From assembly GCA_011525625.1 (NCBI GenBank), contig WYAX01000016.1, positions 1 to 64,000 on the forward strand: DNA of 64,000 bases, given 5' to 3'. Under the pieces are notes generated by a model. That model searched no databases. It was not told the DNA's origin and was given only the letters and a program-made list of their open reading frames with translations. This document shows, piece by piece, positions 32,922 through 40,437 of the stretch. The position numbers were made by a program, and so were the translations under genes. Within the stretch, counting starts at the first letter, position 1. The number at the start of each line of letters is the position of its first letter. Source of the DNA: Nitrospira defluvii. GTDB lineage: Bacteria; Nitrospirota; Nitrospiria; Nitrospirales; Nitrospiraceae.

Positions 32922-33421
32922 GCGCCGGGCCAGCCCTGATCGGCGAAGCTGTAATAACGCTCTTCGGCGAGGATGAGATGATCGAGCAAGGGAATGCCAA
33001 ACAGATCAGCAGCCTCGCGCAGTCGCTTGGTCAGGTCGCGATCTTCTGGGCTCGGGGTGATATCGCCAGAGGGGTGATTGTGGGCACAGATCCAGGTGCC
33101 GGCATTCATGAGGATGAGGGGTTTAAACACCTCACGTGGATGGACAATGGTCAGATTGAGCGACCCGGTGGAGACCACATTGATGCCGATCAGACCATGT
33201 TTCGCATCGAGACCGCAGATCAGAAATTGCTCGCGGTCCAGACCGGCAAACAACGGTCGGAGTATGGCCACGGCGCCTTCCGACGTGTGGACCGACTCAG
33301 TAACCGGAATGGCACGGCCTTCCCGCACAAGTGTGACGCGGTACCGAGGGACACCGTATTTCCGAACCGGGTTCAGTGGCCGTACACCGTTCGAGGAACC
33401 GAGAGAGCGATCAACGGACAT
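32918..33421 (-). CDS. RadC-type JAB-domain protein
   Basis: 167 residues, the only gene of the phage-like block on the minus strand. The JAB metal site is intact: AHNHPSGDITPS with His114, His116 and Asp120. The usual upstream RadC block is present (YRVTLVREG, VSTGSLNLTIVHPREVFK). Despite its name the family has no proven repair role; mobile elements often carry it, and a metalloprotease/nuclease-like function is suspected. The N-terminal 25 residues are not conserved-looking. Confidence 0.88.
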   Translation of the reverse strand: MSVDRSLGSSNGVRPLNPVRKYGVPRYRVTLVREGRAIPVTESVHTSEGAVAILRPLFAGLDREQFLICGLDAKHGLIGINVVSTGSLNLTIVHPREVFKPLILMNAGTWICAHNHPSGDITPSPEDRDLTKRLREAADLFGIPLLDHLILAEERYYSFADQGWPGA

Positions 33422-33449
33422 GTCCGCCTCCTTCTGAAATTATGTTCTA

Positions 33450-33479
33450 GCCCCACCCTTCACAAACCAAGGGTGGGGC
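33450..33479. repeat. Perfect hairpin in the phage-block intergenic region
   Basis: GCCCCACCCTT (33450-33460) and AAGGGTGGGGC (33469-33479) form an 11-bp perfect stem around CACAAACC. No T tract follows on the plus strand. It lies 29 nt upstream of the radC start and could be a single-strand origin, packaging signal or operator. Confidence 0.6.
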
Positions 33480-33507
33480 GTAACGAAGGAGGCGGCACGG
33501 GGCTCTC

Positions 33508-33571
33508 GCAGCGGGCAGGCCTGGAGGGGCGGAGACCGCTACGGAGGGCACCGGGAAGGCCTGCTCGCTGC
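33508..33571. repeat. Long imperfect hairpin, candidate origin or packaging signal
   Basis: GCAGCGGGCAGGCCT (33508-33522) pairs with AGGCCTGCTCGCTGC (33557-33571) with a single mismatch. The 34-nt loop holds GCGG-AGA-CCGC, a smaller hairpin. Together with the hairpin 29 nt to the left, it forms a structured 120-nt island in the only sizeable non-coding gap of the phage block. Confidence 0.6.
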
Positions 33572-33708
33572 TCCCGGGCACCGAGTCGCAGCCGCTGGGA
33601 GGTCGGTCTGTGTAGGTGATCGGTGGACATGCCCGCAGGTAGCACGCTGAGTGTCGTTAGGCGCTTCCCTTCCTGTGAGGGCATACGCATTTAAGGCTTG
33701 AACAACAA

Positions 33709-34053
33709 ATGTCGAAGGTTAGAAGAAGCATGGATGCCAAAGGAATTTGTTCGCTACTCGAGGAAGCCATGGCACAGATACAGACTTCCGAACTGCCGAT
33801 GCTGCTAGGGGAGCTGGAAAGGATTAAAGGCACTATTCTAGTGAGGATTGTTTCACCACACCCTCAACGTCTAGCGGAGAATTTGGTAGGCCCAGGGAAA
33901 TTTCTTACCGTTAGTGAAGTGGTCGAACGCTTTCATGTCACTCCCAAATGGCTGTACCGCCATAAAAAGCAACTTCCCCATAGCCAACCATCGCGCAAAG
34001 TCCTATTATTCCCCGAACAACCACTCCTCCAGTGGTTTCAGAAACGATGCTAG
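33709..34053 (+). CDS. Helix-turn-helix protein upstream of the integrase
   Basis: 114 residues. The C-terminal half is an excisionase-like HTH: GKFLTVSEVVERFHVTPKWL followed by YRHKKQLPHSQPSRKVLLFP. The N-terminal half is helical. The next gene, 3 nt later, is the integrase, so a role as excisionase or integrase regulator is likely. The start could also be ATG at 33730. Confidence 0.65.
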   Translation: MSKVRRSMDAKGICSLLEEAMAQIQTSELPMLLGELERIKGTILVRIVSPHPQRLAENLVGPGKFLTVSEVVERFHVTPKWLYRHKKQLPHSQPSRKVLLFPEQPLLQWFQKRC

Positions 34054-34065
34054 GGAGTGATCGAG

Positions 34066-35364
34066 ATGAAAACCAGAGGTCTTGGTTTGGTATTCCGACG
34101 CGGGAATACCTGGTGGATTCAATATAATTTTCGAGGTCAACGCTATCGAGAATCGGCCGTATCTACTCTCAGAACGGATGCCGTAAAATTGTTGCGGCGT
34201 CGTATGGCGGAAATCGGTAGCGGGCAGTTGCGCGGTCCGGATATTGAAAAGACAACGTTTCCTGAGCTTGTGCAAATGATCCGCGATGATTACGCGATCA
34301 ATCAGCGTCGCTCGGTCAAACGACTGAATACGAGCCTTAGGGCGCTTGAACCCGTCTTCGGACGCCTACGAGCGTGCGACATTACGTTGGATCGGCTTAA
34401 CCGTTATGTGGCTGATCGTCTAGCACGAGGGATCGCTCCAGCAACAGCCAAACTCGACATGACGTACCTGCATAAGATGTTTCGTCTGGCGGAACGGGCT
34501 GGTAAAGCGATTGTACCTCCTTTTCCGCTGATTTCCGTTCAGAATGCCCGAAAGGGATTTTTCGAGCGAGCCGATTTTGAGTCCGTTCGGGGGCACTTGC
34601 CGTCGATGTATCGCGGCATTGCGACTTTCGCTTATCTGAGTGGCTGGCGCGTGCCGAGTGAAGTATTGACGCTGCGATGGTCGCAAGTGGATTTTCAGGC
34701 TGGAGTGGTCCGGTTGGAACCGGGGACCACGAAGAACGACGAAGGACGGACACTCCCGTTCAGTGTCTTGCCAGAATTAGCTCATTTACTAAGGTCGCAA
34801 TGGGATCACGCGGTGTCCATGGAGTTGCAGACAGGACAAGCCGTGCCATGGGTCTTCTTCTGGAATGATCGCAGGACGATGAAGCCAATTCACATCAAGG
34901 CGTTCTATCGACGATGGCAAACGGCGTGCAGCTTGGCAGGCGTTCCGGAACGCATTCCCCACGACTTTCGCAGAACTGCCGTGAGGAACTTTGAAAGGGC
35001 AGGGGTGCCTCGCTCGGTGGCCATGAAGTTGACGGGTCACAAGACCGAGGCTGTTTACCGCCGATATGCCATTGTCTGTGAGGCTGACCTTATGGAAGGC
35101 GTGAAGAAGTTGGCGAGGCTCCAGCCGGACTTTAGCCACAATTCTGCCACAATTCAGGCCAAAAACGCTCAATTCACTGGGGAAAATATGGCGGAGGGGG
35201 CGAGATTTGAACTCGCGGATAGGTTACCCCATCTCCGGTTTTCAAGACCGGCACGTTCGGCCACTCCGTCACCCCTCCACACCTGGCCAACAACTCTTCT
35301 CAAGCTGATCGTTCTATTTTTTGCAGTCCTCCCATATAAGGCTGCAAGGCAGCCGGGATGGTGA
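34066..35364 (+). CDS. int: Tyrosine recombinase (integrase) ending in tRNA-Ser(UGA)
   Basis: About 432 residues. N-terminal arm-type domain ([22 protein letters not shown]), core-binding domain, then catalytic domain with Arg in [12 protein letters not shown], Lys region in [24 protein letters not shown], and the nucleophile Tyr in VYRRYAIV. The normal fold ends near residue 350. The remaining tail reads through the arm-like 11-mer pair, the tRNA gene and the antisense end of serS, and may be an annotation-length extension. ATG 34066 is preferred; GTG 34057 is possible. Confidence 0.92.
   Translation: MKTRGLGLVFRRGNTWWIQYNFRGQRYRESAVSTLRTDAVKLLRRRMAEIGSGQLRGPDIEKTTFPELVQMIRDDYAINQRRSVKRLNTSLRALEPVFGRLRACDITLDRLNRYVADRLARGIAPATAKLDMTYLHKMFRLAERAGKAIVPPFPLISVQNARKGFFERADFESVRGHLPSMYRGIATFAYLSGWRVPSEVLTLRWSQVDFQAGVVRLEPGTTKNDEGRTLPFSVLPELAHLLRSQWDHAVSMELQTGQAVPWVFFWNDRRTMKPIHIKAFYRRWQTACSLAGVPERIPHDFRRTAVRNFERAGVPRSVAMKLTGHKTEAVYRRYAIVCEADLMEGVKKLARLQPDFSHNSATIQAKNAQFTGENMAEGARFELADRLPHLRFSRPARSATPSPLHTWPTTLLKLIVLFFAVLPYKAARQPGW
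35133..35154 (+). repeat. Tandem 11-mer pair, right end (candidate integrase arm sites)
   Basis: TAGCCACAATT (35133-35143) is followed directly by CTGCCACAATT (35144-35154), 34 bp left of the tRNA repeat and inside the integrase frame. It is the swapped-order counterpart of 2126-2147. Confidence 0.5.
35189..35211 (+). repeat. Right copy of the 23-bp repeat within tRNA-Ser(UGA) (candidate attR)
   Basis: Identical to 1984-2006 over 23 bases and in direct orientation. Here it forms the 3' end of an intact tRNA, so integration kept the tRNA functional, the usual outcome for tRNA-targeting integrases. Confidence 0.65.
35189..35278 (-). tRNA. tRNA-Ser (anticodon UGA)
   Basis: A 90-nt class II tRNA on the minus strand. 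Acceptor GGAGGGG pairs with CCCCTCC, the anticodon stem-loop is CCGGT-CTTGAAA-ACCGG giving UGA, there is a long variable arm, the T arm contains GTTCAAATC, and CCA is encoded. It lies 21 nt downstream of serS on the same strand. Confidence 0.95.
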
Positions 35365-36589
35365 CCGAGCCGTCGGGTTGTTGATAATTCTCCAGAATGG
35401 CGACCAGCGTTCTTCCGACTGCCAATCCGGATCCGTTTAACGTATGAACGAACTCGGGCTTCGAATCTTTTTTCCCTGCCTTGAGCCGGCAGCGGATGTT
35501 TGCGCGGCGCGCCTGGAACGCCTCAAAGTTACTACAGGACGAAATTTCGCGAAAGGTGTGCTGCGAGGGCAGCCACACTTCGATGTCGTATGTTTTGGCT
35601 GCGGAGAACCCCATGTCGCCGGTACAGAGCGTGACGACTCGATAGTGTAGTCCTAATCCCTGCAAGATGGCTTCGGCGTGGGAGGTCAATCGTTCCAGTT
35701 CCTCGTACGATTGCTCAGGTTTTGCGAAGGCGACCAGTTCGACTTTGTTGAACTGATGGAGTCGGATGAGGCCCCGAGTGTCTTTGCCGTAGGAGCCGGC
35801 CTCACGCCGAAAGCAGGGTGTATAGGCGGTGTAGCGAATCGGCAGTGCTTCCTCCGACAACATTTCTTCCCGATGCAAATTTGTCACGGGTACTTCTGCG
35901 GTGGGGATCAAGAAGAGTTCCTCGTCGCGCATCTGAAACAGGTCTTCCTCGAATTTCGGCAACTGTCCGGTCCCCGTCATGGCCGCGCGATTGACCAGCA
36001 GCGGAGGCAACACCTCACGATACCCGTGTCGGCTGGTATGCTGGTCGAGCATATAGTTGATAAGTGCCCGTTCGAGTCGTGCCCCCAGACCGGTCAGCAC
36101 GGCAAAGCGGGCTTTCGCCATACGTACGGCGCGATCAAAGTCCAAAATCCCAAGAGCCTCTCCAAGATCCCAGTGAGACCGGGCGGGAGCGGAGAGTGTG
36201 GGGGGCGAGCCCCATCGACGGACTTCTACATTTTGGGCGGCATCCTGCCCGGTCGGCACGGACTCGTGAGGGAGGTTAGGGATGCGCAGTGCAATGTGAG
36301 ACAGCTGTTCTTCGATGAGCCGGAGCTGCTCCTCTTGCCCTTTGATGGTGTCGCCCAGCGCTTTCATGGCGACCATGGCCGCTTCGGCTGGCTGCTTTTC
36401 GCGTTTCAGCCGGGCAACCTCATCCGACCCCGTTTTCAGGTGATGCCGAAGATCTTCCACCTCGATCGTCCTGGTGCGACGATCCTCGGTCAGCTTCCGG
36501 AGCTCCTCCCATGCGACATCCTTGCCCCGCGGCCCAAGTCGCTCTCGAAGTCCGTCTAAATTGTCGCGCAAGAGGCGAAGGTCGTACAT
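35300..36589 (-). CDS. serS: Seryl-tRNA synthetase
   Basis: It charges tRNA-Ser with serine. 429 residues, normal length: an N-terminal long coiled-coil arm (about 30-100) and the class II core with [14 protein letters not shown] (motif 1 region), the motif-2 stretch [25 protein letters not shown], and the motif-3 segment [19 protein letters not shown]. The start at 36589 ([10 protein letters not shown]) is the family start. tRNA-Ser(UGA) follows on the same strand. Confidence 0.97.
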   Translation of the reverse strand: MYDLRLLRDNLDGLRERLGPRGKDVAWEELRKLTEDRRTRTIEVEDLRHHLKTGSDEVARLKREKQPAEAAMVAMKALGDTIKGQEEQLRLIEEQLSHIALRIPNLPHESVPTGQDAAQNVEVRRWGSPPTLSAPARSHWDLGEALGILDFDRAVRMAKARFAVLTGLGARLERALINYMLDQHTSRHGYREVLPPLLVNRAAMTGTGQLPKFEEDLFQMRDEELFLIPTAEVPVTNLHREEMLSEEALPIRYTAYTPCFRREAGSYGKDTRGLIRLHQFNKVELVAFAKPEQSYEELERLTSHAEAILQGLGLHYRVVTLCTGDMGFSAAKTYDIEVWLPSQHTFREISSCSNFEAFQARRANIRCRLKAGKKDSKPEFVHTLNGSGLAVGRTLVAILENYQQPDGSVTIPAALQPYMGGLQKIERSA

Positions 36590-36643
36590 ACAGGCTCCCC
36601 TGTGAAGCGGCGAGAAATCTAACATCGCATGTTCCCGTAGTCA

Positions 36644-37747
36644 ATGAATGGAGGAGCATGGCGGCGGTATCGGCGCGGTCGTGCGCGATTGACAACGCAT
36701 GATGCGCGCGGCACCATGGTCGGCATGAAGATCGTTTCCAATCCGCCCAATCGGTTCGAGTCGATACAGCGTGAAGGGCTTGAGCCTGCTGCCCGTGCGC
36801 GAGTACAGCTGTTCGAGGACGACACGCAACAGATTCTCAGTCGCAATGAGAGCCCGGACCTGCCGTTTCGGTGGAGTGTGAATCCGTATCGCGGCTGTTT
36901 CCATGCCTGTGCCTATTGCTATGCTCGCCCTTCGCATGAGTATTGGGGGTTCGGGGCGGGTACCGACTTCGAATCAAAAATCGTGTTGAAACGACGCGCG
37001 GCCGACCTGCTCCGTCAGGCGTTCGACAAGCCCTCCTGGCACGGCGAGTTGGTCGTGTTCTCCGGGAATACGGATTGTTATCAGCCCGTCGAGTCCACGC
37101 TCGGTCTCACTCGTGCCTGCCTCGAAGTCTGTGCGGACTATCAGAACCCGGTCGGAATCATCACGAAAGGGACCCTGCTGGTTCGCGACCTCGACCTATT
37201 CCAGCGCCTGCGCGACCGGGCTTCGATTCGTGTCTACTTCAGCATCGGCTTTGCCGACGACGGCACGGCGCGCGCGGTGGAGCCTCAGGCGCCCAGCATC
37301 ACCGCACGATTTGAGGCCATGAAACTGCTGTCCGAGGCCGGTATTCCCACGGGAATTTCGGTGGCGCCGATCATTCCAGCACTGAACGACCAGGCTATTC
37401 CAGAGTTGTTATCGCGTGCGAAGGCGGCGGGGGCGAGTGTTGCAACCTGGAGCATGCTGCGACTGCCCGGCAACGTCGAGCCGGTGTTTCTTGAACGGAT
37501 GCGGGACGCGTTTCCAGATCGGCTCTCAAAGATTGTTCACCGCATTCAAGAGGTGCGTGGCGGGGCGATGACCGAAGCGGGGTTTTTTCGTCGTCTGCAA
37601 GGGACCGGCACGTATTGGCATTGCATGGAGCAACTGTTTGAGCTCAGCCGGCGACGTGCTGGGTTTGTGCCGGACGACCAGCCGGTGCCGCAGACCTTTC
37701 GCCGCCCACAGGCGCAACAATCTTTATTTGATGGGGAGGGAGTGTGA
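36644..37747 (+). CDS. Radical SAM protein, PA0069 family
   Basis: A 367-residue radical SAM enzyme related to spore photoproduct lyase. The cluster motif CFHACAYC gives Cys85, Cys89 and Cys92 (CX3CX2C). NPYRGC before it and the phrase VFSGNTDCYQP are typical of the PA0069 group. Its reaction is unknown. Starts at 36644, 36716 or 36725 are all possible. The stop overlaps the rhodanese GTG start. Confidence 0.85.
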   Translation: MNGGAWRRYRRGRARLTTHDARGTMVGMKIVSNPPNRFESIQREGLEPAARARVQLFEDDTQQILSRNESPDLPFRWSVNPYRGCFHACAYCYARPSHEYWGFGAGTDFESKIVLKRRAADLLRQAFDKPSWHGELVVFSGNTDCYQPVESTLGLTRACLEVCADYQNPVGIITKGTLLVRDLDLFQRLRDRASIRVYFSIGFADDGTARAVEPQAPSITARFEAMKLLSEAGIPTGISVAPIIPALNDQAIPELLSRAKAAGASVATWSMLRLPGNVEPVFLERMRDAFPDRLSKIVHRIQEVRGGAMTEAGFFRRLQGTGTYWHCMEQLFELSRRRAGFVPDDQPVPQTFRRPQAQQSLFDGEGV

Positions 37748-38124
37748 AACACAATCCGGGCTTTCTGAAGCGTGTGGACGCGGCGCGCGCGCAGGTGCGG
37801 GAATGTAGCGTGTCGGAGGTAAAGGCCAGGATGGATCGAGCCGAATGGTTTCACTTCGTGGATGTTCGAGAGGATCGCGAGTTTGCCGAGGACCACGCTG
37901 CGGGAGCGATTCACATCGGAAAGGGTGTCATCGAGCGGGACATTGAAACCATGCTTCCCGACAAGACGCAGCCGATCGTGCTGTATTGCGGAGGTGGGTA
38001 TCGTTCGGTGCTGGCGGCAGAGAGTCTTGGACAGATGGGCTATACCGACGTCGTCTCGATGGACGGGGGGATCAAGGCCTGGCGCGCGGCCGGTTATCCC
38101 ATCGAAAAGGATGCGTCGCGGTAG
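37744..38124 (+). CDS. Rhodanese-like sulfurtransferase
   Basis: 126 residues, a single rhodanese domain. The active-site loop is YCGGGYRS with catalytic Cys, after FVDVREDREFAEDHAAGAIHIG; ending MDGGIKAWRAAGYPI. Cytosolic. It overlaps the radical SAM gene and is followed 3 nt later by the DUF362 gene, so the three are probably one operon, perhaps for iron-sulfur or sulfur chemistry (inference). Confidence 0.9.
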   Translation: MKHNPGFLKRVDAARAQVRECSVSEVKARMDRAEWFHFVDVREDREFAEDHAAGAIHIGKGVIERDIETMLPDKTQPIVLYCGGGYRSVLAAESLGQMGYTDVVSMDGGIKAWRAAGYPIEKDASR

Positions 38125-38127
38125 TAC

Positions 38128-39198
38128 ATGCCCTTCTCCAGACGAGAATTCTTCAACAATGCGGGCTTTGGCCTCCTGCTCCTTCCGGCGCTGCTCCGGT
38201 CGCCACAGACTATTCTGGGGCATCTTTTGTTCGAGCCCGATGGCCCCTTGGTCGCACCAAAACCCATTCCCGAAAATCCATTCACCCGAAACGGACGGCC
38301 CTTGGTGGCTATCGTGCATGGCCGGGACCCGGGACACATGTTGTCGCGTGCCATGGAATTGCTCGGGGGATTCGATCGCTTGAACGTGCGAGGGAAACGT
38401 GTGTTGCTCAAGCCCAATGTGCTGAACGACCAGCCGCCACCCTCGACGACCAATCCACAGGTGGTCGCAGCGATGGCGGCAATGACCAAAACGGGCGGGG
38501 CGGCAGAGGTGCTGGTCGCCGACGGGTCCGGGATCATTCGGCTTCCGACGTCCGCCAATATGACGGCAACGGGAATGCGGGCCGCTGCGGAGTCGGCCGG
38601 GGCCAAGGTGCTGGCCCTTGAGGATGAGCCGTGGGTCCGCATCGAACCGGCGGCGGCGCAGGCGCTCAGGAAGTTTTATGTTTCACGACCGGTGTACGAC
38701 GCGGATGTTGTGATCAATATGCCGGTGATCAAGACGCATCGCTTCGCGGAGTTTTCCTGCAGCCTGAAAAATTTTGTGGGAACGGTTCATCCCAGAAATC
38801 GTCCCTCCGTGACCTTCTGGAGCGGCGATTGGCACGAGCGTATTGCCGAGATCAATCTCGCCGTCCACCCCACACTGACCGTGGCGGACGGCACCACGAC
38901 CATGATTGCAGGCGGCCCGACATCCGGAACGCCGTTCCAGACAGATCTGCTCATTTGCAGTGGAGATCGAGTGGCCGTCGATCTGACCGCCATTGCGCTG
39001 CTCCGATCCTTCGGGACCTGGCCGAAGCTGCAGGGCAGACGAATCGGGGAGCAGCGTCAAATCAAACGTGCGGCCGAACTTGGGCTCGGGGTTGGGTCGG
39101 GACGGGAGGTCGAAGTGGTGAGCGATGCCGTGGACGGGGCTCCACCAGCGTTCACGCAGCTGGTGGAGCATATTCGCCGTGAGTTGCTCGCGGGTTAG
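38128..39198 (+). CDS. DUF362 protein with Tat-like signal
   Basis: 356 residues. The N terminus SRREFFNNAGFGLLLLPALL resembles a twin-arginine signal. The DUF362 core follows, with GKRVLLKPNV, a VVAAMAAM region, DADVVINMPVIKTH, FSCSLKNFVGTVHP and TLTVADGTTTM. Many DUF362 proteins carry a ferredoxin domain; none is present here. Function unknown. It ends 3 nt from the convergent ompH gene. Confidence 0.8.
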   Translation: MPFSRREFFNNAGFGLLLLPALLRSPQTILGHLLFEPDGPLVAPKPIPENPFTRNGRPLVAIVHGRDPGHMLSRAMELLGGFDRLNVRGKRVLLKPNVLNDQPPPSTTNPQVVAAMAAMTKTGGAAEVLVADGSGIIRLPTSANMTATGMRAAAESAGAKVLALEDEPWVRIEPAAAQALRKFYVSRPVYDADVVINMPVIKTHRFAEFSCSLKNFVGTVHPRNRPSVTFWSGDWHERIAEINLAVHPTLTVADGTTTMIAGGPTSGTPFQTDLLICSGDRVAVDLTAIALLRSFGTWPKLQGRRIGEQRQIKRAAELGLGVGSGREVEVVSDAVDGAPPAFTQLVEHIRRELLAG

Positions 39199-39201
39199 CC
39201 G

Positions 39202-39759
39202 CTACTTATTGGTGCGATCGAATTCCTTGATCACTTGTTCGGTGAGGTCGATCGTATCCTTGTTGAAGATCACGATCTTTACCGTTTGCTCGCTTCCCTT
39301 GTCCAGCACGAGCTGGTACCCGCCCTTGTCGGCAACGGCTTGGGTGGCTGCCGCAATTTTCTTCATGTAGTCGTCGACGAGTTCCTTCTGCTTGCCCTGA
39401 AGTTCCTGGTTAAACTCCTGGGCGCGCTTCTGATAGTCCTGAATCTTGGTACGGAACGACGTTTCCTTCTCTTTCTTTTCCGCATCGGTCAACTTCGACG
39501 CCTGCTCTTTGAGTTGCTTTTCGGTGTTGCGCAACTCTTCTTCATCGCGGGACAACAGCTTTTGGCGCGTTGCCACATATTCCCGCAACCCATCCAGGGC
39601 TCGCTTGCCGGCCTTGCTCTTCTCCAGGACCACTTGGGGATCGATCACCCCCATTTTGAATTCCGCCGCCGGACTCGTTGAGAACAAGCCGAGGGTCGCT
39701 GCGATCAGCACCCCGGCCATCATCGCGGACCGGCCTGGTCCTTGCCACGTCACACCCAT
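39202..39759 (-). CDS. OmpH/Skp family periplasmic chaperone
   Basis: 185 residues: a signal peptide ending FSTSPAAEF, then MGVIDPQVVLEKSKAGKRAL, a long charged coiled coil (about 60-140), and a beta return segment GYQLVLDKGSEQTVKIVIF. It holds outer-membrane proteins in transit through the periplasm. Start 39759 gives a clean signal; the frame is open for 85 more codons upstream with no signal-like sequence. Confidence 0.88.
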   Translation of the reverse strand: MGVTWQGPGRSAMMAGVLIAATLGLFSTSPAAEFKMGVIDPQVVLEKSKAGKRALDGLREYVATRQKLLSRDEEELRNTEKQLKEQASKLTDAEKKEKETSFRTKIQDYQKRAQEFNQELQGKQKELVDDYMKKIAAATQAVADKGGYQLVLDKGSEQTVKIVIFNKDTIDLTEQVIKEFDRTNK

Positions 39760-39960
39760 CTGGGGACTCCTTTCGCCGAGAAAAAGTCGTGATCTAAACT
39801 TCCGGAGAATAGCCGTCCGCCGGGAACGTGTCAAGAAGGGGAGGCGGCAGAGGAGAGGTGGTTTGACAGGCCGAAGCCCGGCGACTATAAGCCAGGAAGC
39901 ATCCGCGCGTATCCTACCCGCCGGTACCCACGCCACCACCGGGTGAGAAAGGAGTATCGA

Positions 39961-40362
39961 ATGTCCACCGGTCAAGATACAACCCATCGATTGTTCGTGA
40001 AGGCGATTCAACACGAAGGGATCAGCTGCGGGCGTAACGGGTGTCCGGGACCGGTTGAAGTCATCGACCAGTCCCAGACGCGTGATCGAATCAAGACGTT
40101 CGAGCTACACTGTGAGTCCTGCGGTTGGCGCAGTCGCGTAACCGGACAGGAGCAACTTATGCCCCAATGGGACAACGCCGCACTGGAATTGATGGCAGAC
40201 GAGCATGTGCTGCATCAGCAGCCGGTCTGTCCGTTCGATGACACGCCGGTGGTATTCATCTCCATGCCGAATCCGCGCCGTCAAGCCAAGTATCGCGTGG
40301 CCTGTTTTTATTGCGGACGACAGACGGAAATGGATTGGCCGCCGCCGGAAAGCAAGCGATAG
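39961..40362 (+). CDS. Hypothetical zinc-ribbon-like protein
   Basis: 133 residues with several Cys pairs: CGRNGCPGP, CESCGWRS, CPFDDTP and CFYCGRQ, enough for one or two zinc sites. No signal or membrane segment. AAAGGAG precedes ATG 39961. A family name was not recognised; a nucleic-acid or protein-binding role is likely. Confidence 0.65.
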   Translation: MSTGQDTTHRLFVKAIQHEGISCGRNGCPGPVEVIDQSQTRDRIKTFELHCESCGWRSRVTGQEQLMPQWDNAALELMADEHVLHQQPVCPFDDTPVVFISMPNPRRQAKYRVACFYCGRQTEMDWPPPESKR

Positions 40363-40437
40363 CGTTGGTGAGCCGGCCATGGCGGGGCGTCCTGCGGTTG
40401 GCGTGGACAGGAGGCGGCCTGCGTGACGGTGTGCGGG

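Noticed and set aside
35678..36559. 293-codon frame antisense to serS
   Set aside because: Shadow of seryl-tRNA synthetase coding DNA; no motif of its own.
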